Shown: positions 11,362 to 24,000 of the stretch, in pieces | Layout: every line of letters starts with the position of its first letter | Numbering within the stretch: position 1 is the first letter of the stretch | Origin: Oryza sativa Japonica Group | Lineage: Eukaryota > Streptophyta > Magnoliopsida > Poales > Poaceae | Assembly (NCBI RefSeq): GCF_034140825.1 | Contig: NC_089039.1 | Coordinates: forward strand, 29,462,501 to 29,526,500 | Length of the DNA: 64,000 bases | Direction: 5' to 3' | The notes under the pieces: model-generated | What the model saw: only the letters and a program-made list of their open reading frames with translations | Told to the model about the DNA's origin: nothing | The model's database searches: none | Position numbers and translations under genes: made by a program

Positions 11362-13418
11362 ATGGCGGCGTGGTTTAAGCTCGGTGGCTCCGCTGTGCGC
11401 GCCATGGGCGCTCTCCGGGGATCGCCGCCGGCGATGGTGCGGTAACGCCCCCCATTTCCCCTTTCTTCTCTTCTCTAGCCGGATTGCACATCACAAGCGC
11501 CTCTCCACGATCGTGTTCTTCCGTTCCGTGATTCTGCGGCCTCAACGTTGCTCCCTTAGGACAGCCTACTCATGCCCATGAGCCCACTCCTCTCCTCAAG
11601 GAAGCACCCCCCAGTCACCGGCGCGCAAAAATTGCTCCTTTTTTGTTTGAGGAAATTGGGGATATATTTCGACGAAACCCAGTTTCGAGGATGGCATATG
11701 TCCAATTTTCTCCCTTTTGGATAGATGGATGGATGGATAGAAATCTGTACATGGCTCAGGAAGCCAGAAACAACAGCATCTCAAAGGCCCAAGAACATGT
11801 GGGAAAAAAAATCACATCTTCTCTTCAAAAAAAAATTAAAAAATCACATCTCGCAAATTTCTTTCAGTTTTGACGGCCCAGCATCTGAGCATCTCTCTAG
11901 CAAATTCTCTGCGGTTCCCACAATTCATCTTAATCGTCAGCTTGTTGTTATGATCCCAGCTCATCCTCCTGAATTAAGGAGGATATAACAGTGGGAAATA
12001 GTTAAAAGCCCCCCTTAATTCAGCACGTTTACACCCAACAGCATATAACAGTTCACAACAATCAACTCAAGTACTTGGATACAAAGTGTAGCAGAGTGGA
12101 ATTGGGGAATTGGGGATAAGCAATATAGGATGGGAATTAGATAAAATAGACAGGGAATTGGAGAAACAGATGTGGGGGTTCAGGTAAGAGCAAAGAAGGG
12201 GATAGAGGCCGCGGCCATTCAGTTCTTTCAAAATGATCGATGATATCCATCCTAGTGGCGCCTGTTTCCCTTTTTGTAGTGGCTGCTCGATGCCAGCCCA
12301 TTGGGCCTAACAAGCCATAGCCTATCTTGTACACTGGCCCAGCCCATATCCATGACATTCCTCCCTCTTTAAGGTTCAGCTTGTCCCCAAGCTGATGCAA
12401 TTGAGCTACCCAAGCCTTGCCTCCAGGGTCCCAAGGAATCACTATCATTGTGGTTAAGTCATCCTGAATAGCAGCCGACTCCTTGACCACGAGGTGCATT
12501 GGCAACACTGACAGACACAAGGCAATGCTGAAAAGTTGGTAGGATAGTTGCATCACCACAACACCATCTATGTGAGGAATAGCCAACCCAGAATCACAGG
12601 TAGTGTCAACCTGCACCTCCATCTTTCCAGAATTGTAGTGATTCAATTGGATCTCTGTAACAAACTCTCAAATATTCCAAGGTTCTTTCCTTAGGAAGTC
12701 TAAACGAGCTGGAAAATGTTGAATCGGAGTAATGTTGGTTCTGGATTGAATTCCTTCTTGATGCCATAATGGTCTCCAGCAATGTTGATGATGCCTCCAT
12801 CACACCAACAGAATAGGGAATGGAAAATGATTGTAATTGTGATTGCTGTCGCATATTTCCCCCCAGCAGTAGAGGGATCTAAATGATGCTGAATATTCAT
12901 AGAAGTCTCCCAGGATTTGCAGCGCATCCCTCTACATCTTCTCTCCAGGGAGAATGCTTACACGTACAACTTACTTGCTGTAACTTGGAGTTGGAGTTAT
13001 ACTCTACACTTGACTGCACTTACACCTACAATCTTTTTGCAGCATGAATTGTAATATTTTCCCTTTGTTTCGTTTGTATCAGGCATCAGTGTTCACCGGT
13101 GGATGGCTCCTGGGGTCTTCCATCTCCAGCTGGCAGACGCTGAAGGTTGCGGAGCAGCAGATCGACGCCCTGGCGAGGGAGCAAGAGGAGTACCTCAACA
13201 AGTTTGAGGCCAAGTGGGTCGAGGAACTTAACAGGCTGAAGCTCGAGATGATGAATGAGCTCGAGGAGTCGGAGGAACGGCTTAACAGGGAGATTGACGT
13301 CCTCAAGATGATGGCGAGGATAGCGATGGAGGAGAAGGAGATGAGGATGGCGATGGAGGAGGAGGCTGCTTCTCCAGGTCCTCTCCAGGGTGAGTCCGGG
13401 GACCTCGGTGACGTGTGA
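11362..13418 (+). CDS. Small coiled-coil protein, 136 aa, two exons
   Basis: Exon 1 is 11362-11436 and exon 2 is 13083-13418. The encoded protein starts MAAWFKLGGSAVRAMGALRG and continues at ASVFTGGWLLGSSISSW into a highly charged helical stretch (about 45-115; LAREQEEYLNKFEAKW and onward) that reads as a coiled coil, then an acidic C-terminus ending GDLGDV. A mildly hydrophobic patch (TGGWLLGSSISSW) precedes the coil. I do not recognise the family. The donor was set at ATG|GTGCGG because the stronger-looking GCG|GTAACG leaves the wrong phase; that choice is an inference. The 1.65-kb intron holds a retroelement remnant. It diverges from the TBL gene and may share its promoter region. Confidence 0.7.
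12000..12930 (-). mobile_element. LTR-retrotransposon remnant (probably Ty3/gypsy end plus LTR)
   Basis: On the minus strand, a stretch reading LHQLGDKLNLKEGGMS resembles the segment just before the 3' LTR of many rice gypsy elements. It is followed by TGTCATGGATATGGGCTGGG, a plausible LTR start, and LTR-like non-coding sequence. It is a broken fragment only, lying in the intron of the small coiled-coil gene. Family and both edges are uncertain, and no age can be given. Confidence 0.4.
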
Positions 13419-13809
13419 CTGATGGCGAGGATCATCGGAGGAGGCTTGCCTGCGCCAGATGTGGATGTGGGTGATCGATATGTATCTACTAGTATCTAAT
13501 CTATCATTGAGCAATATAACTTGACTACTAGCCAGATGTAGAAAGTTGAGGATTACAACAACAGTAAAAGTAAGCTGTCTTGCCTGAGACCCAGAAACTA
13601 GGAACCAGCACAGTCAACTGCTACTAGCTCTACTCATTACTACATGATGAGAAATTGCCAGCTTCCATATTATGGTGGTCTCCTCCTTGATGTTTTTTTC
13701 CAACTAATTGCATGCTGAGGAGGCTTCGACCTCTGCTCAAATCCCCTCTCTTTTCAAGTTAGCTAATAGACCATCATGTACAATAGTCCATCTACTGCTT
13801 AATTCAGGA

Positions 13810-15525
13810 CTAGCAAAAATGCCTGTGCGTTACAACAGGTGAAAATTTTTTAATGATAATATACGCTTTCCATGCATAATCATGTCAATGATAATAATTG
13901 TATCGATCGTTGTAGCTAAGACATATTATAAAGAAAATTGAAACATCTTCAATATACTGATCTTCAATATAATGACCCAATCTCGACGATGGCAACCTTA
14001 CCAATGCATGTTTTACCCAAACGAATTGGATTATTTACGTAGCTGGACACATGTAATCTAAAATACTCTTTCAATCTCATTTTTGCTATTAATAATAGGA
14101 TCAATCAAATCCTACATTGTCTCATATTGTCAACTATAGACAAATAAAGCCTCAATGCACTCTTCTCTTAATAACAATTAAAAATATGTTATTTATTATC
14201 TATACTTACCAGTAGTCTGATAATTACATACATAGATATGTAGGGTCTCCAATACAGGAGAATATAATCGTGGAACACGAGCCATGTAGGAGATGGAAAA
14301 ATCGAGGATCCTATCCAACCCAAAGCCTCGATCAATTTGATCTCGTTCCAAGAAAACCAAGCCTAAGCAAGACTTCTTTTAGATCCGCACGTCTGAACAT
14401 TCGATGACGCTTTGGAAAACCCAAAACTACCAAGACGATGGACGATACAAATGATATGAATCTTTTTCATGAAATCAGATTTTTTTTTTTGAAATCAGAC
14501 AATTTTTCGCATTGCACAGTACTGAACCGGAAATTTTTATAAACGCAGGTTTTTTTCTCACGTTGGGTCGGTTTATTCGGAGCAGTCTATTTTATATATG
14601 GCGGTTTTTTCTTGTGTGGAGTCAGACAATTTTTTTAGATCTTTTTTCTCGTGTGGATTCAGATGGTTTTTTTGGATCCCCTTTTTATAACAATTTTTAT
14701 TTGACAGTTTATTTCAGAGTGGTTTTTTATTTCACGTTGAGTCGGATATTCTTTCGAACCTTTTTTTTTAAATGATGCCTTTTTCTTTGGTTGAGTCGGG
14801 TGGTTTGTTTGAATCGGTTTCTTTTATAAAGAGGATTTTTTATAAACTACAGTTTTTTTCCTCCATTTTGAGTCATACATTTTTTTCTTTTTTTTTTGGA
14901 CAAGACGACTTTTTTTCCTTTTTTACGGAAGTCAGACCTATTTCTTTTTTACGGATGAGTCGTTTTTTTCCTTTATTTATGGGAATCGGACATGAAAAGT
15001 TTTTTTTTCCTTTTTAGGGAGTCGGACTTTTTTTTCGTTTTCTTTACTGGCGATATTTTTTTTCCTTTTCTTCAGCAGTCGGAATTTTTTTACCGATGGG
15101 TTTTTTTCCTTTTTTTACGGGAGTACCGGAGTAGGACGTGAGAGTTTTTTTTTTCTTTTTTACAGGACTCGGATTATTTTTTGTACGGACAAGTTTTTTC
15201 CCCTTTTTTACGGGAATTACGGTAGTCGGACTTTTTTTTTACTAGCGAGATTTTTTTTATCCTTTTTTACCGACGACAGAAGTTTTTTTTCTCGTTTTTT
15301 TGAGTCGGACTCTTTTAAGTGGTTGAAGGTGGAGATTTTCACGGACGGGAGTTCCTGTTCACGTAACTTTTTTTTCGCCTTTTCTTTTTATTTTCACGGA
15401 CGGACTGTTTTTTTTCTTCTGCATCACGTAGAATCGGATTCATTTTTTTCCTTTTTTTTCACCCTTTATTTTATTTTGACGGACAGCGAAAACATCTTTT
15501 TAAGTAGTAGAGATAGAGATAGAGA
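13810..15525 (-). mobile_element. Non-autonomous Helitron, 1.7 kb
   Basis: Read on the minus strand the element starts at about 15525 with A|TCTCTATCTCTATCTC..., then CTACTACTTAAAAAG. It ends at 13810 with CTAG followed by host T. Before the end lies a short hairpin, CCTGT-TGTAACGC-ACAGG (13839-13822), 8 nt from the CTAG. These are the Helitron hallmarks (5' TC, 3' hairpin plus CTRR, insertion between A and T). There is no Rep/helicase coding, so it depends on another copy. The TCTCTA repeat makes the exact 5' base ambiguous (15525, 15519 or 15513). Confidence 0.8.
14520..15480. repeat. T-tract / GTCGGA degenerate tandem array inside the Helitron
   Basis: About 1 kb consists of runs of 6-9 T alternating with GAGTCGGA-like or ACGGGAGTCGGAC-like blocks at an irregular spacing of roughly 30-60 bp. 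It is low complexity, strongly strand-biased and non-coding. It fills most of the Helitron and explains the meaningless Phe-rich ORFs here. Confidence 0.75.
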
Positions 15526-16150
15526 TATACCTGGAGACCACCTGAATTTCGTTTCAAACGTGAAACAACTCAGCCATCCCGAAGGTTTAGAGTACAACTA
15601 GTATAATGAAAAATTGTCTCTTCTTCTTCCTCCTCATCCCGGCGAACGATCAGCCTGATTCGACCGTGAGCGCGAGGATCGCCTTGCCTAAATAGATTTG
15701 TCTCATCGATTCTTCTTCTTTGATTCAGGTGTTCTTCTCTTGCTCATCTCCGCCTTGCATGTACTACGTAGATTGATTCCAGATTAATTACTTGGATTAT
15801 ATTGTTGTGGGCAATATGTAGGCACTAGCTAGTGTCATCTCCTGTCCGATTAATCCATACATGGCTGTCGTTGCAACTTTTTTATATTCATCAATGATCA
15901 ATTCTTAGTTTGCATTAAAGAGGATATATGCATCAGTCCATGCACCTCCATAGAACAGAACATAGCAACTTTAGTTTTCAGATAGAGAAACTATTAAACT
16001 CTCGAGGATACGTTACCCTCTCTGCAGATATAGATATATCCCTGTCCCATATTGTAGTTAGTATATGGACATACTATCATCCTCTCAACATTGTACTTGT
16101 GGTTGCTAGCTTTGCACAGGCTAATTAATCTATCTCTGCTCTAATTAAGC
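15526..16150 (+). promoter_or_regulatory. Upstream region of the CXC gene
   Basis: 625 bp lie between the Helitron 5' end and the CXC gene ATG. It includes CT-rich sequence near 15620-15740 that could be a transcribed leader, but I see no decisive TATA box or splice pair. Otherwise nothing recognisable. Confidence 0.3.
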
Positions 16151-17361
16151 ATGGCAAACAATCAGGAGCGGCCAAAATGCAGCTGCGTCCAGTCCAGCTG
16201 CACCCAGCTGTAAGTACATACATTACCGTCTATTGTGACGTTAGTTAGTTAGTTAATTAGCTAATTGCTCTTACTGCTCACCGTCTACTTCTTATTTTGC
16301 CGTGCCTAATTTATCTGCAGATATTGCCGGTGTTTCCGCTCGCGTTACTTTTGTTCAGACAACTGCAATTGTTCTGGCTGCTACAACATTAAATATTACG
16401 AGGATGCGATAGAGGAGATTTCCGACATGATCCAGATGAAAAACCCGAATGCATTTGATCCCAGGATTATTGTTAGTGTTCAAGATGCAACGGCAGCTGA
16501 TCCCCAGAGCTCTACTAGTGCTATTTCAGACCCAAAAAACACCTCCGATGCAATGCCGGTAATATACCTGTTTCTAATTTCTTATTGGAGCACCAAACTT
16601 AACTGATTCCATGCTATTCTAGTCTAGCTATTTAATTAATTTTGATGATGCATGGTTTTAAGTGGCTTGAGAACTCACGCATATTCAGTAAAATTTCAGG
16701 GCAATGAACAACGGAAGCATGCCAAAGGGTGCAGCTGCAGGAAGTCCAAGTGCAGCAAACTCTACTGTGAATGCTTCAAGGTGTGTATATACTAGTACTT
16801 CGTTTTTTACATAAAACCTATATTTATTAGTATTATGATTAGATGGCTGCCTTTTATTTCCCTCTTGCAGAACAGTGTGGGGTGCACTGCAAAATGCAAG
16901 TGCCTAGAGTGCAGTAACAGCTTCGGAGTAAAAAATAGTGAGTGTTCTTCTAAACTGTTATTTCCTTGTCTTTCAGATCAGAAGTGTGCGCTCAATTCGT
17001 TTGGAGGCCCTGAAGAATCTCATTTTGCTCTTCACCCGTGTCAATGGTTTTGTCTTGCCTGTGTTTTTTATCTGACCTATTTTATACAAAACAGGTGAAT
17101 CAAGCAACAAACCAGATCCAGATGATAAGAGTGCTACTGACGGCCTGACACATGAAGAAACAACTACGGAAAACATCACGCTACCTGGGGAAACCTGGAA
17201 CTCTGATCCAAACAAACGCCCAAGATATTTTGTAAGTTTTTCGCCCTTTAACTTCTTTAATATAGTTTACCAATAGAAACTGTAAACTTAATTACAATGT
17301 GTTAAACTTGTCATAACCTGTTCAAACTGAAACTCTGACGATATGCTCTTTTGTTCAGTGA
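16151..17361 (+). CDS. Short CXC/CRC-domain (tesmin/TSO1-like) protein, 194 aa
   Basis: Exons are 16151-16209, 16321-16558, 16700-16780, 16871-16937, 17095-17231, and a final exon supplying only the stop TGA (17359-17361, after TTGTTCAG). The first CXC motif (CSCVQSSCTQLYCRCF ... CNCSGCYN) spans about residues 12-46. The RNPxAF-type linker is visible (KNPNAFDPRI, near 68-77). The second CXC motif (CSCRKSKCSKLYCECF ... CKCLECSN) spans about 108-145. In CPP/TCX proteins these paired cysteine motifs bind zinc and TTYRAA-type DNA. The usual members are 400-900 aa; this one is essentially only the DNA-binding core plus an acidic tail. If the last intron is retained the protein gains about 15 residues. 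It could be a real minimal regulator or a gene that lost its 5' part. Confidence 0.85.
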
Positions 17362-17577
17362 CAAACTGACAACAACTTTCATATCATGATGATTTACCGT
17401 CCTCCAGGCAGTGATCACTTTCTGCCAAAAAAAACGCAACTGTAAACACAACCAGGTTTCAGTATCGAGGGGTATCTATACATTAATTCTTCTCTAGTAT
17501 GAGGTTTTTAAGTCATGCAAAAGTTTGTTCGGCTTTAGTAGTATGTAAGAATATATATATAAACATGATTGCAAGGA

Positions 17578-17644
17578 CACTTGTACATAATATACAAGGC
17601 AGCTGCCTTGCCTTCTTTAGAAAAAAAAAACAGACAAACAAAAA
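17578..17644 (+). mobile_element. 67-bp A-tailed retro-insert with 13-bp target duplication
   Basis: ATGATTGCAAGGA occurs at 17565-17577 and again at 17645-17657. Between them lies a 67-bp insert that contains the palindrome CAAGGCAGCTGCCTTG and ends in an A-rich tail (AGAAAAAAAAAACAG...). The duplicated flank and A-tail indicate target-primed reverse transcription. The source is unknown. Confidence 0.6.
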
Positions 17645-17817
17645 TGATTGCAAGGAAAGGAGCCTCAACTGCATTATTGGCACTTGGTGACATATGCTCA
17701 AAATCCTTAATAAGTAACAGAGCACAATCAAGCCTTGGCCTCCACATAGTTAACACCATTCCATTCCACGTACTGTTGCGACTGTGTAGTGCACAAGTTT
17801 ACTTCCATAAAGCTTTA

Positions 17818-17932
17818 TTCGGTTAATCCCCGTATGGGAGAGATTGAGGGGGATTAATTCCACACCTCAATAGGTGTGAAATTATTCATCTCCAAATTCT
17901 CCTCAATCCCCTTGTGAGTGGGATTAACCGAA
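17818..17932. mobile_element. 115-bp foldback MITE
   Basis: Terminal inverted repeats TTCGGTTAATCCC / GGGATTAACCGAA bound a near-palindromic 115-bp element, with inner arms AATTCCACACCT / AGGTGTGAAATT. It sits just beyond the stop codon of the thioesterase gene and may lie in its 3' UTR or terminator region. The superfamily is not determined, since no clear target duplication is visible. Confidence 0.65.
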
Positions 17933-17939
17933 CTAGTCC

Positions 17940-20900
17940 TTAGCGGGATCTGTCGAGGCCAAGCCTTGAGCTGAGCCACTTGCCAACGTCGTCCATCTCT
18001 TCAGGGATGGTATAGTGGCCTAGCCTGCATCATAAGAAACTTTGTCAATCTTTGCTAAAAGAATTCTGTTTTGTACTCTGCTGTGCAAATGCATGAATAT
18101 GTACCCATTGTAGGATTTGAAATGCAGATATAAGAACCCCGAGGATCGCAGAGTGTCAGATGACCTCTCAGCATTCCTGTAGGATACAACCTCATCCGCT
18201 GCAACAACACACAGAATTGAGAACAGACTGACGCATGATGCATTGACTGGTAATGACTAGTTATACTGTTTCTGGAGGGAAGGCTACATGAATCGACAGC
18301 TTTGTTACCTCTTCCATGGCTAAGTAAGATAGGCAAGGAGGCAGCTCTTCTTGCAGCTATGTGTGAGCTCTCCATCTTGCCCCTCAGGGTCCTAAAATTA
18401 CAGTGCATTAGCAACACTAGGATTCAGGAACAAGTGACACTAGTAAGTAGCAAGTGTTTGACAGATTAATTTCTGCCTAGGATGGCAAACTGGCACCTGG
18501 AGCAAGGGAGCCATCCACTCAAGCTGATGACCGCGCTAAGTGTGATTGGGTAGGGGATGCCACTTGCGAATTTGCCATGAGCATAGCACGCAGCTGAGTA
18601 GAGGGAAGCAGCAGCACCCATGCTGAAACCACCAATCCCAAGCTTCACTGCACTCGCAAAGTGTGGAAATCAGTGGAATGAGTGTCACAGGAGTGAGTGG
18701 TCACCAGCATACATCTGAAGAACATATCATAGTTAGTGCTAGTTTTGTATATATACTGGCTCGCATTTGATCACCTAATTAACATATGCATTTACCGGTG
18801 CCACTAATAAGGATCACTTTGAAAAATTAAAAGAAAAAGAATCTGGTAAGACCATAATATATGTTACATTGATGTGGTCCTGGAACTAGTACCATCAGGC
18901 GGCTCTGACGACAGCAAGTTTGCAATGTGCGCAGCTGAAGCATCCAGTCCTTCAATGTCGTCACGGCCATCCACTGAAGTATCCTCCACATCAAACCCTA
19001 TTTCAGTTCCATACAAAAGCTAATAAGTCAGAGAGAAATGGCAGTACCCCTAAGTTTTCAAACTTCAGAGAGATGGTAGCATAGTAGTCCTGAATACAGG
19101 GTATTCTGCCAAGTTCCAATGGAGAAGAAGAAGCTTACATGCAGTGCAAGGGAATCCACCAAATGCTGTGACAGGCTGGGTTGCTGCGGTGGGGCAAATC
19201 CACTTGATCTACACCATCATAAGCTTCAAGGTGAATAAACCATGGTGCAACAAAAATAGACTGCTAGTTGCTACTGAACATGATAAGCTACACTGATCTG
19301 GAGATAGACCGGTGGAGAGAGACCGGTGTGTGTTAATAGGGGAATAAGGAACGGTGTGTGTATGTATCTATCATCTGTGTATGTGTGTCTGAAGTACAAG
19401 CATCGACACTTACATTTGGCAATGAAAGAGAATCCAGGAGTTGGGACCAGCTGAAAACAGAATGAACAAAACAGAGAAAAGGAAACGGATCAGTGCAGAA
19501 AAGCATTGTGGATGCAACTAGTATAGGTATTCTGTTTCATATTCTCTGAGAACTTATGATTAACACATCATATATGTATAAACAACAGGCGTCGTCTAAA
19601 AGTATCAGTGAAGATATAAGAACATCTGGAACTACAAATTGGAATCCATCAGATCAGACTAAAGAGAGAACATTTACAGTACTGGACAGAATTTTTACAG
19701 CAAGTTGAGCAACTAGCCTGAATTTCTTAGCTTATCTTAAGAGAATAAACAATTATCTTATCAACAAAAAACGTAACATGTAAGTAGCTGAGTTGCTGAT
19801 CTTTTTAGTTACTGGAGACAATAGGGAAATGAATGAAAAAGAACAGGAAATGAACATCTGCCGCAGAGCTTAACTTGGCAAATGTGTACTGAACTCTTAA
19901 AAGAAATTGTGACACATGCATCATACCAAACTGAAAGGCGGCCAAGCTTACTTTTTACCTTCTTTGCTCCCGGAGTTGATACTGGCCATTAAAAACTCTA
20001 TTTAATGGAGCCAAGATACTCTAATTTAGTGGCTTATCATAAATTATGCTGTTCTTTAGATGCTTTGTGCAGACATGGAATAGGAAATTAGGAATCTTTC
20101 ATAAGCTACCTTACATTTATGCAATTTTAATATGCCATTAGCCCACATCAATTAGAAGTATTTGACATTCCTCTCCATTTCTGAATGGAAAGTGAGATGC
20201 ATTATCTATGTCCTTGGTGGCGCAGAAGGTTGTCAGGTGTGCAGAAGGACAAGAGAAACATTTACTCCCTCCGTCCCAAAATAAGTGCAGTTTTGCACTA
20301 TTCACGTTCAACGTTTCACCGTTCGTCTTATTTGAAAATTTTTTATGATTAGTATTTTACTTGCTATTAGATGATAAAACATGAATAGTACTTTATGTGT
20401 GACTAAATATTTTTAAATAAGACGGACGGTCAAATGTTGGGCACGGATATCCACGGCTGCACTTATTTTGGGACGGAGGTAGTACTTTTGAGTAAAGCAA
20501 TACTAGGAATATATGCATGCACGGACACAGAAAGGACAACACTTCAGTCATTTCTGGCAGAAAGATGCAAAGGGACTGATTAAAGCGTTGCATCTACATT
20601 GCCATGATCTAGTCCCATAAACCATAAACCATTGGTTGAAAAGTGTAGTGTATTTGCACTTCTATTAAATTTGAAGAAGATAGTATTGCTTGAAAGGGGA
20701 GCATCTGAGTAAGCAAGAAAAGTTTGTGGAACAGGCAAATCTATATCAAACCAGCAGCATACAGCTAGTACCTTGCACCATTGTCACCTAGGCCATGAAG
20801 CCACACAATGGTGGCTTGGTGCCTTCCCTTTGGCCTCACCACATAGGTCCTCCCGTACTCAACTCTCTGACCACCCCGTCCACCTGAATCACCATTTAAA

Positions 20901-21023
20901 TCGTGCTCAGAATTGTTCTTTTGCAGCTATATAGATTATTATAATGGGCAAATAAGTTTTCGAGAAAAAAATGTATAATGGAGTAGACAGATTACCAGAA
21001 GAACTGCTTCCATAGTAACTCAT
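17940..21023 (-). CDS. Acyl-protein thioesterase / carboxylesterase-like, 254 aa, nine exons
   Basis: Exons are 21023-20996, 20883-20772, 19450-19414, 19208-19139, 18997-18893, 18647-18497, 18391-18309, 18198-18105 and 18024-17940 (765 nt, phases close). The protein begins MSYYGSSS and has the alpha/beta-hydrolase oxyanion region LHGLGDNG, the nucleophile elbow GFSMG (Ser126), the acid Asp197 (HGRADEVV) and His230 (LGHYT). In animals this family removes S-palmitoyl groups from membrane proteins or lysophospholipids. Plant members are soluble cytosolic esterases of mostly untested substrate. The length is normal for plant members. Intron 2 carries a Stowaway MITE (20265-20482). Confidence 0.93.
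20265..20482. mobile_element. Stowaway-type MITE, 218 bp
   Basis: Terminal inverted repeats CTCCCTCCGTCCCAAAATAA / TTATTTTGGGACGGAGGTAG are flanked by TA on both sides (20263-20264, 20483-20484). There is no coding. It lies in intron 2 of the thioesterase gene. Confidence 0.9.
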
Positions 21024-24000
21024 GATGTTTTCTGCAGCAAGTCTGTACTGATGCTACTCAGCTATAGTACTATACTACTATTTCTGTATGATGTGCACTG
21101 AACGTCCGAACGTATGGAAGGGTATGAAGAGCACAGCCCCAGTTGGCATGTATTTATAGTGAAGGTTATCTGAAGAGGGAATATTATATGTGTGTGTGTG
21201 TGTGTGTTGGACACTCCTTTGAATCTGCATCTCAGGACAGTGCGGTTTTCCGCAGCAAAGCTGTCATAGGAGGAGCATCTGGAGTCTGGAATACTCAAGG
21301 GATGGTAGGGTAAAAAAGATTGAAGCCCTTTGCTCTAGAGTGAAGAATCCTGTACAATGCTTACAGCCTTGCACACAGAGATACACACACAGTGACAGTG
21401 ACGGTGACGATGAAAGTGATGCCTAAACATATCATGCAAGCAAACTAAGGCCAAGGAGGAACCATATAATACATAAATGCTGTTTCATGTCCCTTTTTTC
21501 CCTTATTTTTTGTCTGCCAAGCATATATCCGCTTGTAGGATGGAGTACTAATGCCCACTGCATTCTGCCCACAAATTGTTGCAACTCCATATGGGAAAAC
21601 TTTAAATAAAATGGCAAGGAATAAGCATAACGGAACAAATTGTCCAGTCATTGAGCTTTCTTTTCACATCATACTTACCAGTTACTGCTAGATGGAACTT
21701 CAGATGTTCTTGCTGGAAGTACAATTTCAAAAAGACGGAGTACAAATTCTGATTTTGGTATTTCAAGTTTTTTTATGCAGATGACAAAGCAGAAAGAATT
21801 TTTTTTTCCTGGAATGTGCAAAAGAACTGTGCGCCTTGCATTAATTTTAGGAGAAAGCAAAGCAAAAGGAATTGTATGCCACAACTTGTTTTGGCATACC
21901 ATCAAGATATAGTGAAGAGTCCAGAAAGGATGATTACATTGGTAGAAATATCTATCAAGTGTCGACACCAAATCAACATGGATATGGGAACCAAATCAGA
22001 CACAAGTGCAATTACACTTGCAGATTGCCTCATAAACGTGGTGCAATCTTCATGAAGGTACAGATGCTTGCAACAGAAACATGACATATTGTTGCTACAA
22101 TTACGTCAACTGTTAACTGTAGCCATTCAATTAGTTAAAGGGTCATATCAAACTAGACAGTAGTTTGCCATAACATTTAGCTGTTGTTGACTTTATGCAA
22201 CACAAGTTTTAATTTTCTTTTAGACTGGAAATTGTCTCAACCTTGATGCAATAATTCTAGTGAAATTTATCCTGTTTACACTGTTGACTATGCGAATGTT
22301 ACTAAATAAATAGGACAACTACAGCCTTTTTTTTTACCTTTGATGAGCTAGCTTTATCTTACCCTAGATTTGCTTGCCAAGAAAGGTGGACAACTTTACC
22401 AATATGCCTCAGAAATGGAGCTGAGTTGATCCACCCTCAACAATAAAGATTAAAGATGAACCAAAAGTCAAATAAAAACTGACCTTGAATGAAATTTTGG
22501 TAATTCGGTAGCAGAATGATGCAAAAGGTCTGCATATCTTCTTTCAGAGAAAAAAAGGTTCACATCTGGTTTTTCCATGTGTTAGCCCACTACACACAGG
22601 AAGGATCATATTCTGTTCTCCTTTTTATTTTCTAATGATTGGTACAGGTAATGTGGGGGGCAGCCCAAGCCAGAATATGTGATTTATATGTCATTCTTGT
22701 CTCTCTTAGCACCAGAGGTTTGAGTCTACAGTGAGCAAGAATGAGGATGGGACATTAGCCACCTGATCTCACTTTTTCTCACACTGGAAATTATAGACTA
22801 TGATTTTGTTGTGCCCTAGTACTATAAGCCTGCATATTCCTCCCTACGCACATCATTAATTTTCTTTATTGCACATGTTCCTGTGAAGAGTTAAGTTTTC
22901 TGTGAAGTCAGAAAAATATTCTAAAAAGGCCATGGAGAAGATATTGGATTTGTCATTACTAAAACATATAATTAAGGAAGATATGACCACAGGAAAAGAT
23001 ATATTCTTCTTTAAATGTTCTCTATTCTGTCCATGGTTAACCAAGTTCTTATTCATCAGTATTCTCATTCCAGTCCATTTCTGCTGCTAAAAGGATGAAA
23101 CACAAGGGCAGTGACAATATGATAAATTGATATATGCCTGTAGTGATGTAGTATAATGCGATTACCGATACACAAGGAATTCTTGTGATTGCAATTCCTT
23201 GCAAGCAAATTGCTGATTGCAGATGCCGCCTGAATCAGCTCCCACCAGAGCCAAATCACTGAATAAAACAGGAAAAATATTACCTTTGGCCAAACCACTG
23301 AATAGTGGATACAACAGGCAAAATATTACTCACAGTAATAAGAAGTCTACATCAAGGCTTAACAGAAGTCAACTTCCAGGATGCAAGAGGGAATGTTGCA
23401 ACATGAAAGATCCACGGCCACCATTAGACGAGGAATTATGCCTTATAAAGTACTGGGGCATTATGCATGCTTCTAATTACATTGCTTGATCGCCCAGAAA
23501 TTCTTCAGTAAAATCTCCTCTCATTTCTATTTCATACTTTATTGAGAGAATCCTTTCTACTCATACTGTTGATAGTTCATGAGCTAATACTTTCTTCTAG
23601 AGTGTTTTCCTATATACATGCTCTCCTATTCTCTTTTAACTTTTAGACTTATAAAAATTACTTTGGGCGAGAGAAAATATAAGAAAGGCAAAGTGAAGTT
23701 GACATCACTAAGTGCAGAATTTATCCTATTATCACTTTATCAACCTTAGGCAATCCAAAACAAAGCGAATATTTATTTTCCTATGTGTTTGAAGTTGTGC
23801 GATAGGACATATATAATCAGTTGATGGTAGGAAAAATGAGTTATAAGTTGCATCATGTCTATAGGCTTAAAGAATCGAACCTGAACTTTTCGACATATGA
23901 TCTCCCATAGATCAACCGGAATTTCTTTTGATTGCCCAGCCATTTTCTATTTCTAATGTGGTAGCCAGTAATCATAGTATTTGTTCTCATCAGGAAAAGG

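Noticed and set aside
14512-15601. Phe-rich ORFs (81-92 aa) on the plus strand
   Set aside because: Produced by T-runs of the Helitron internal array; no start context or domain.
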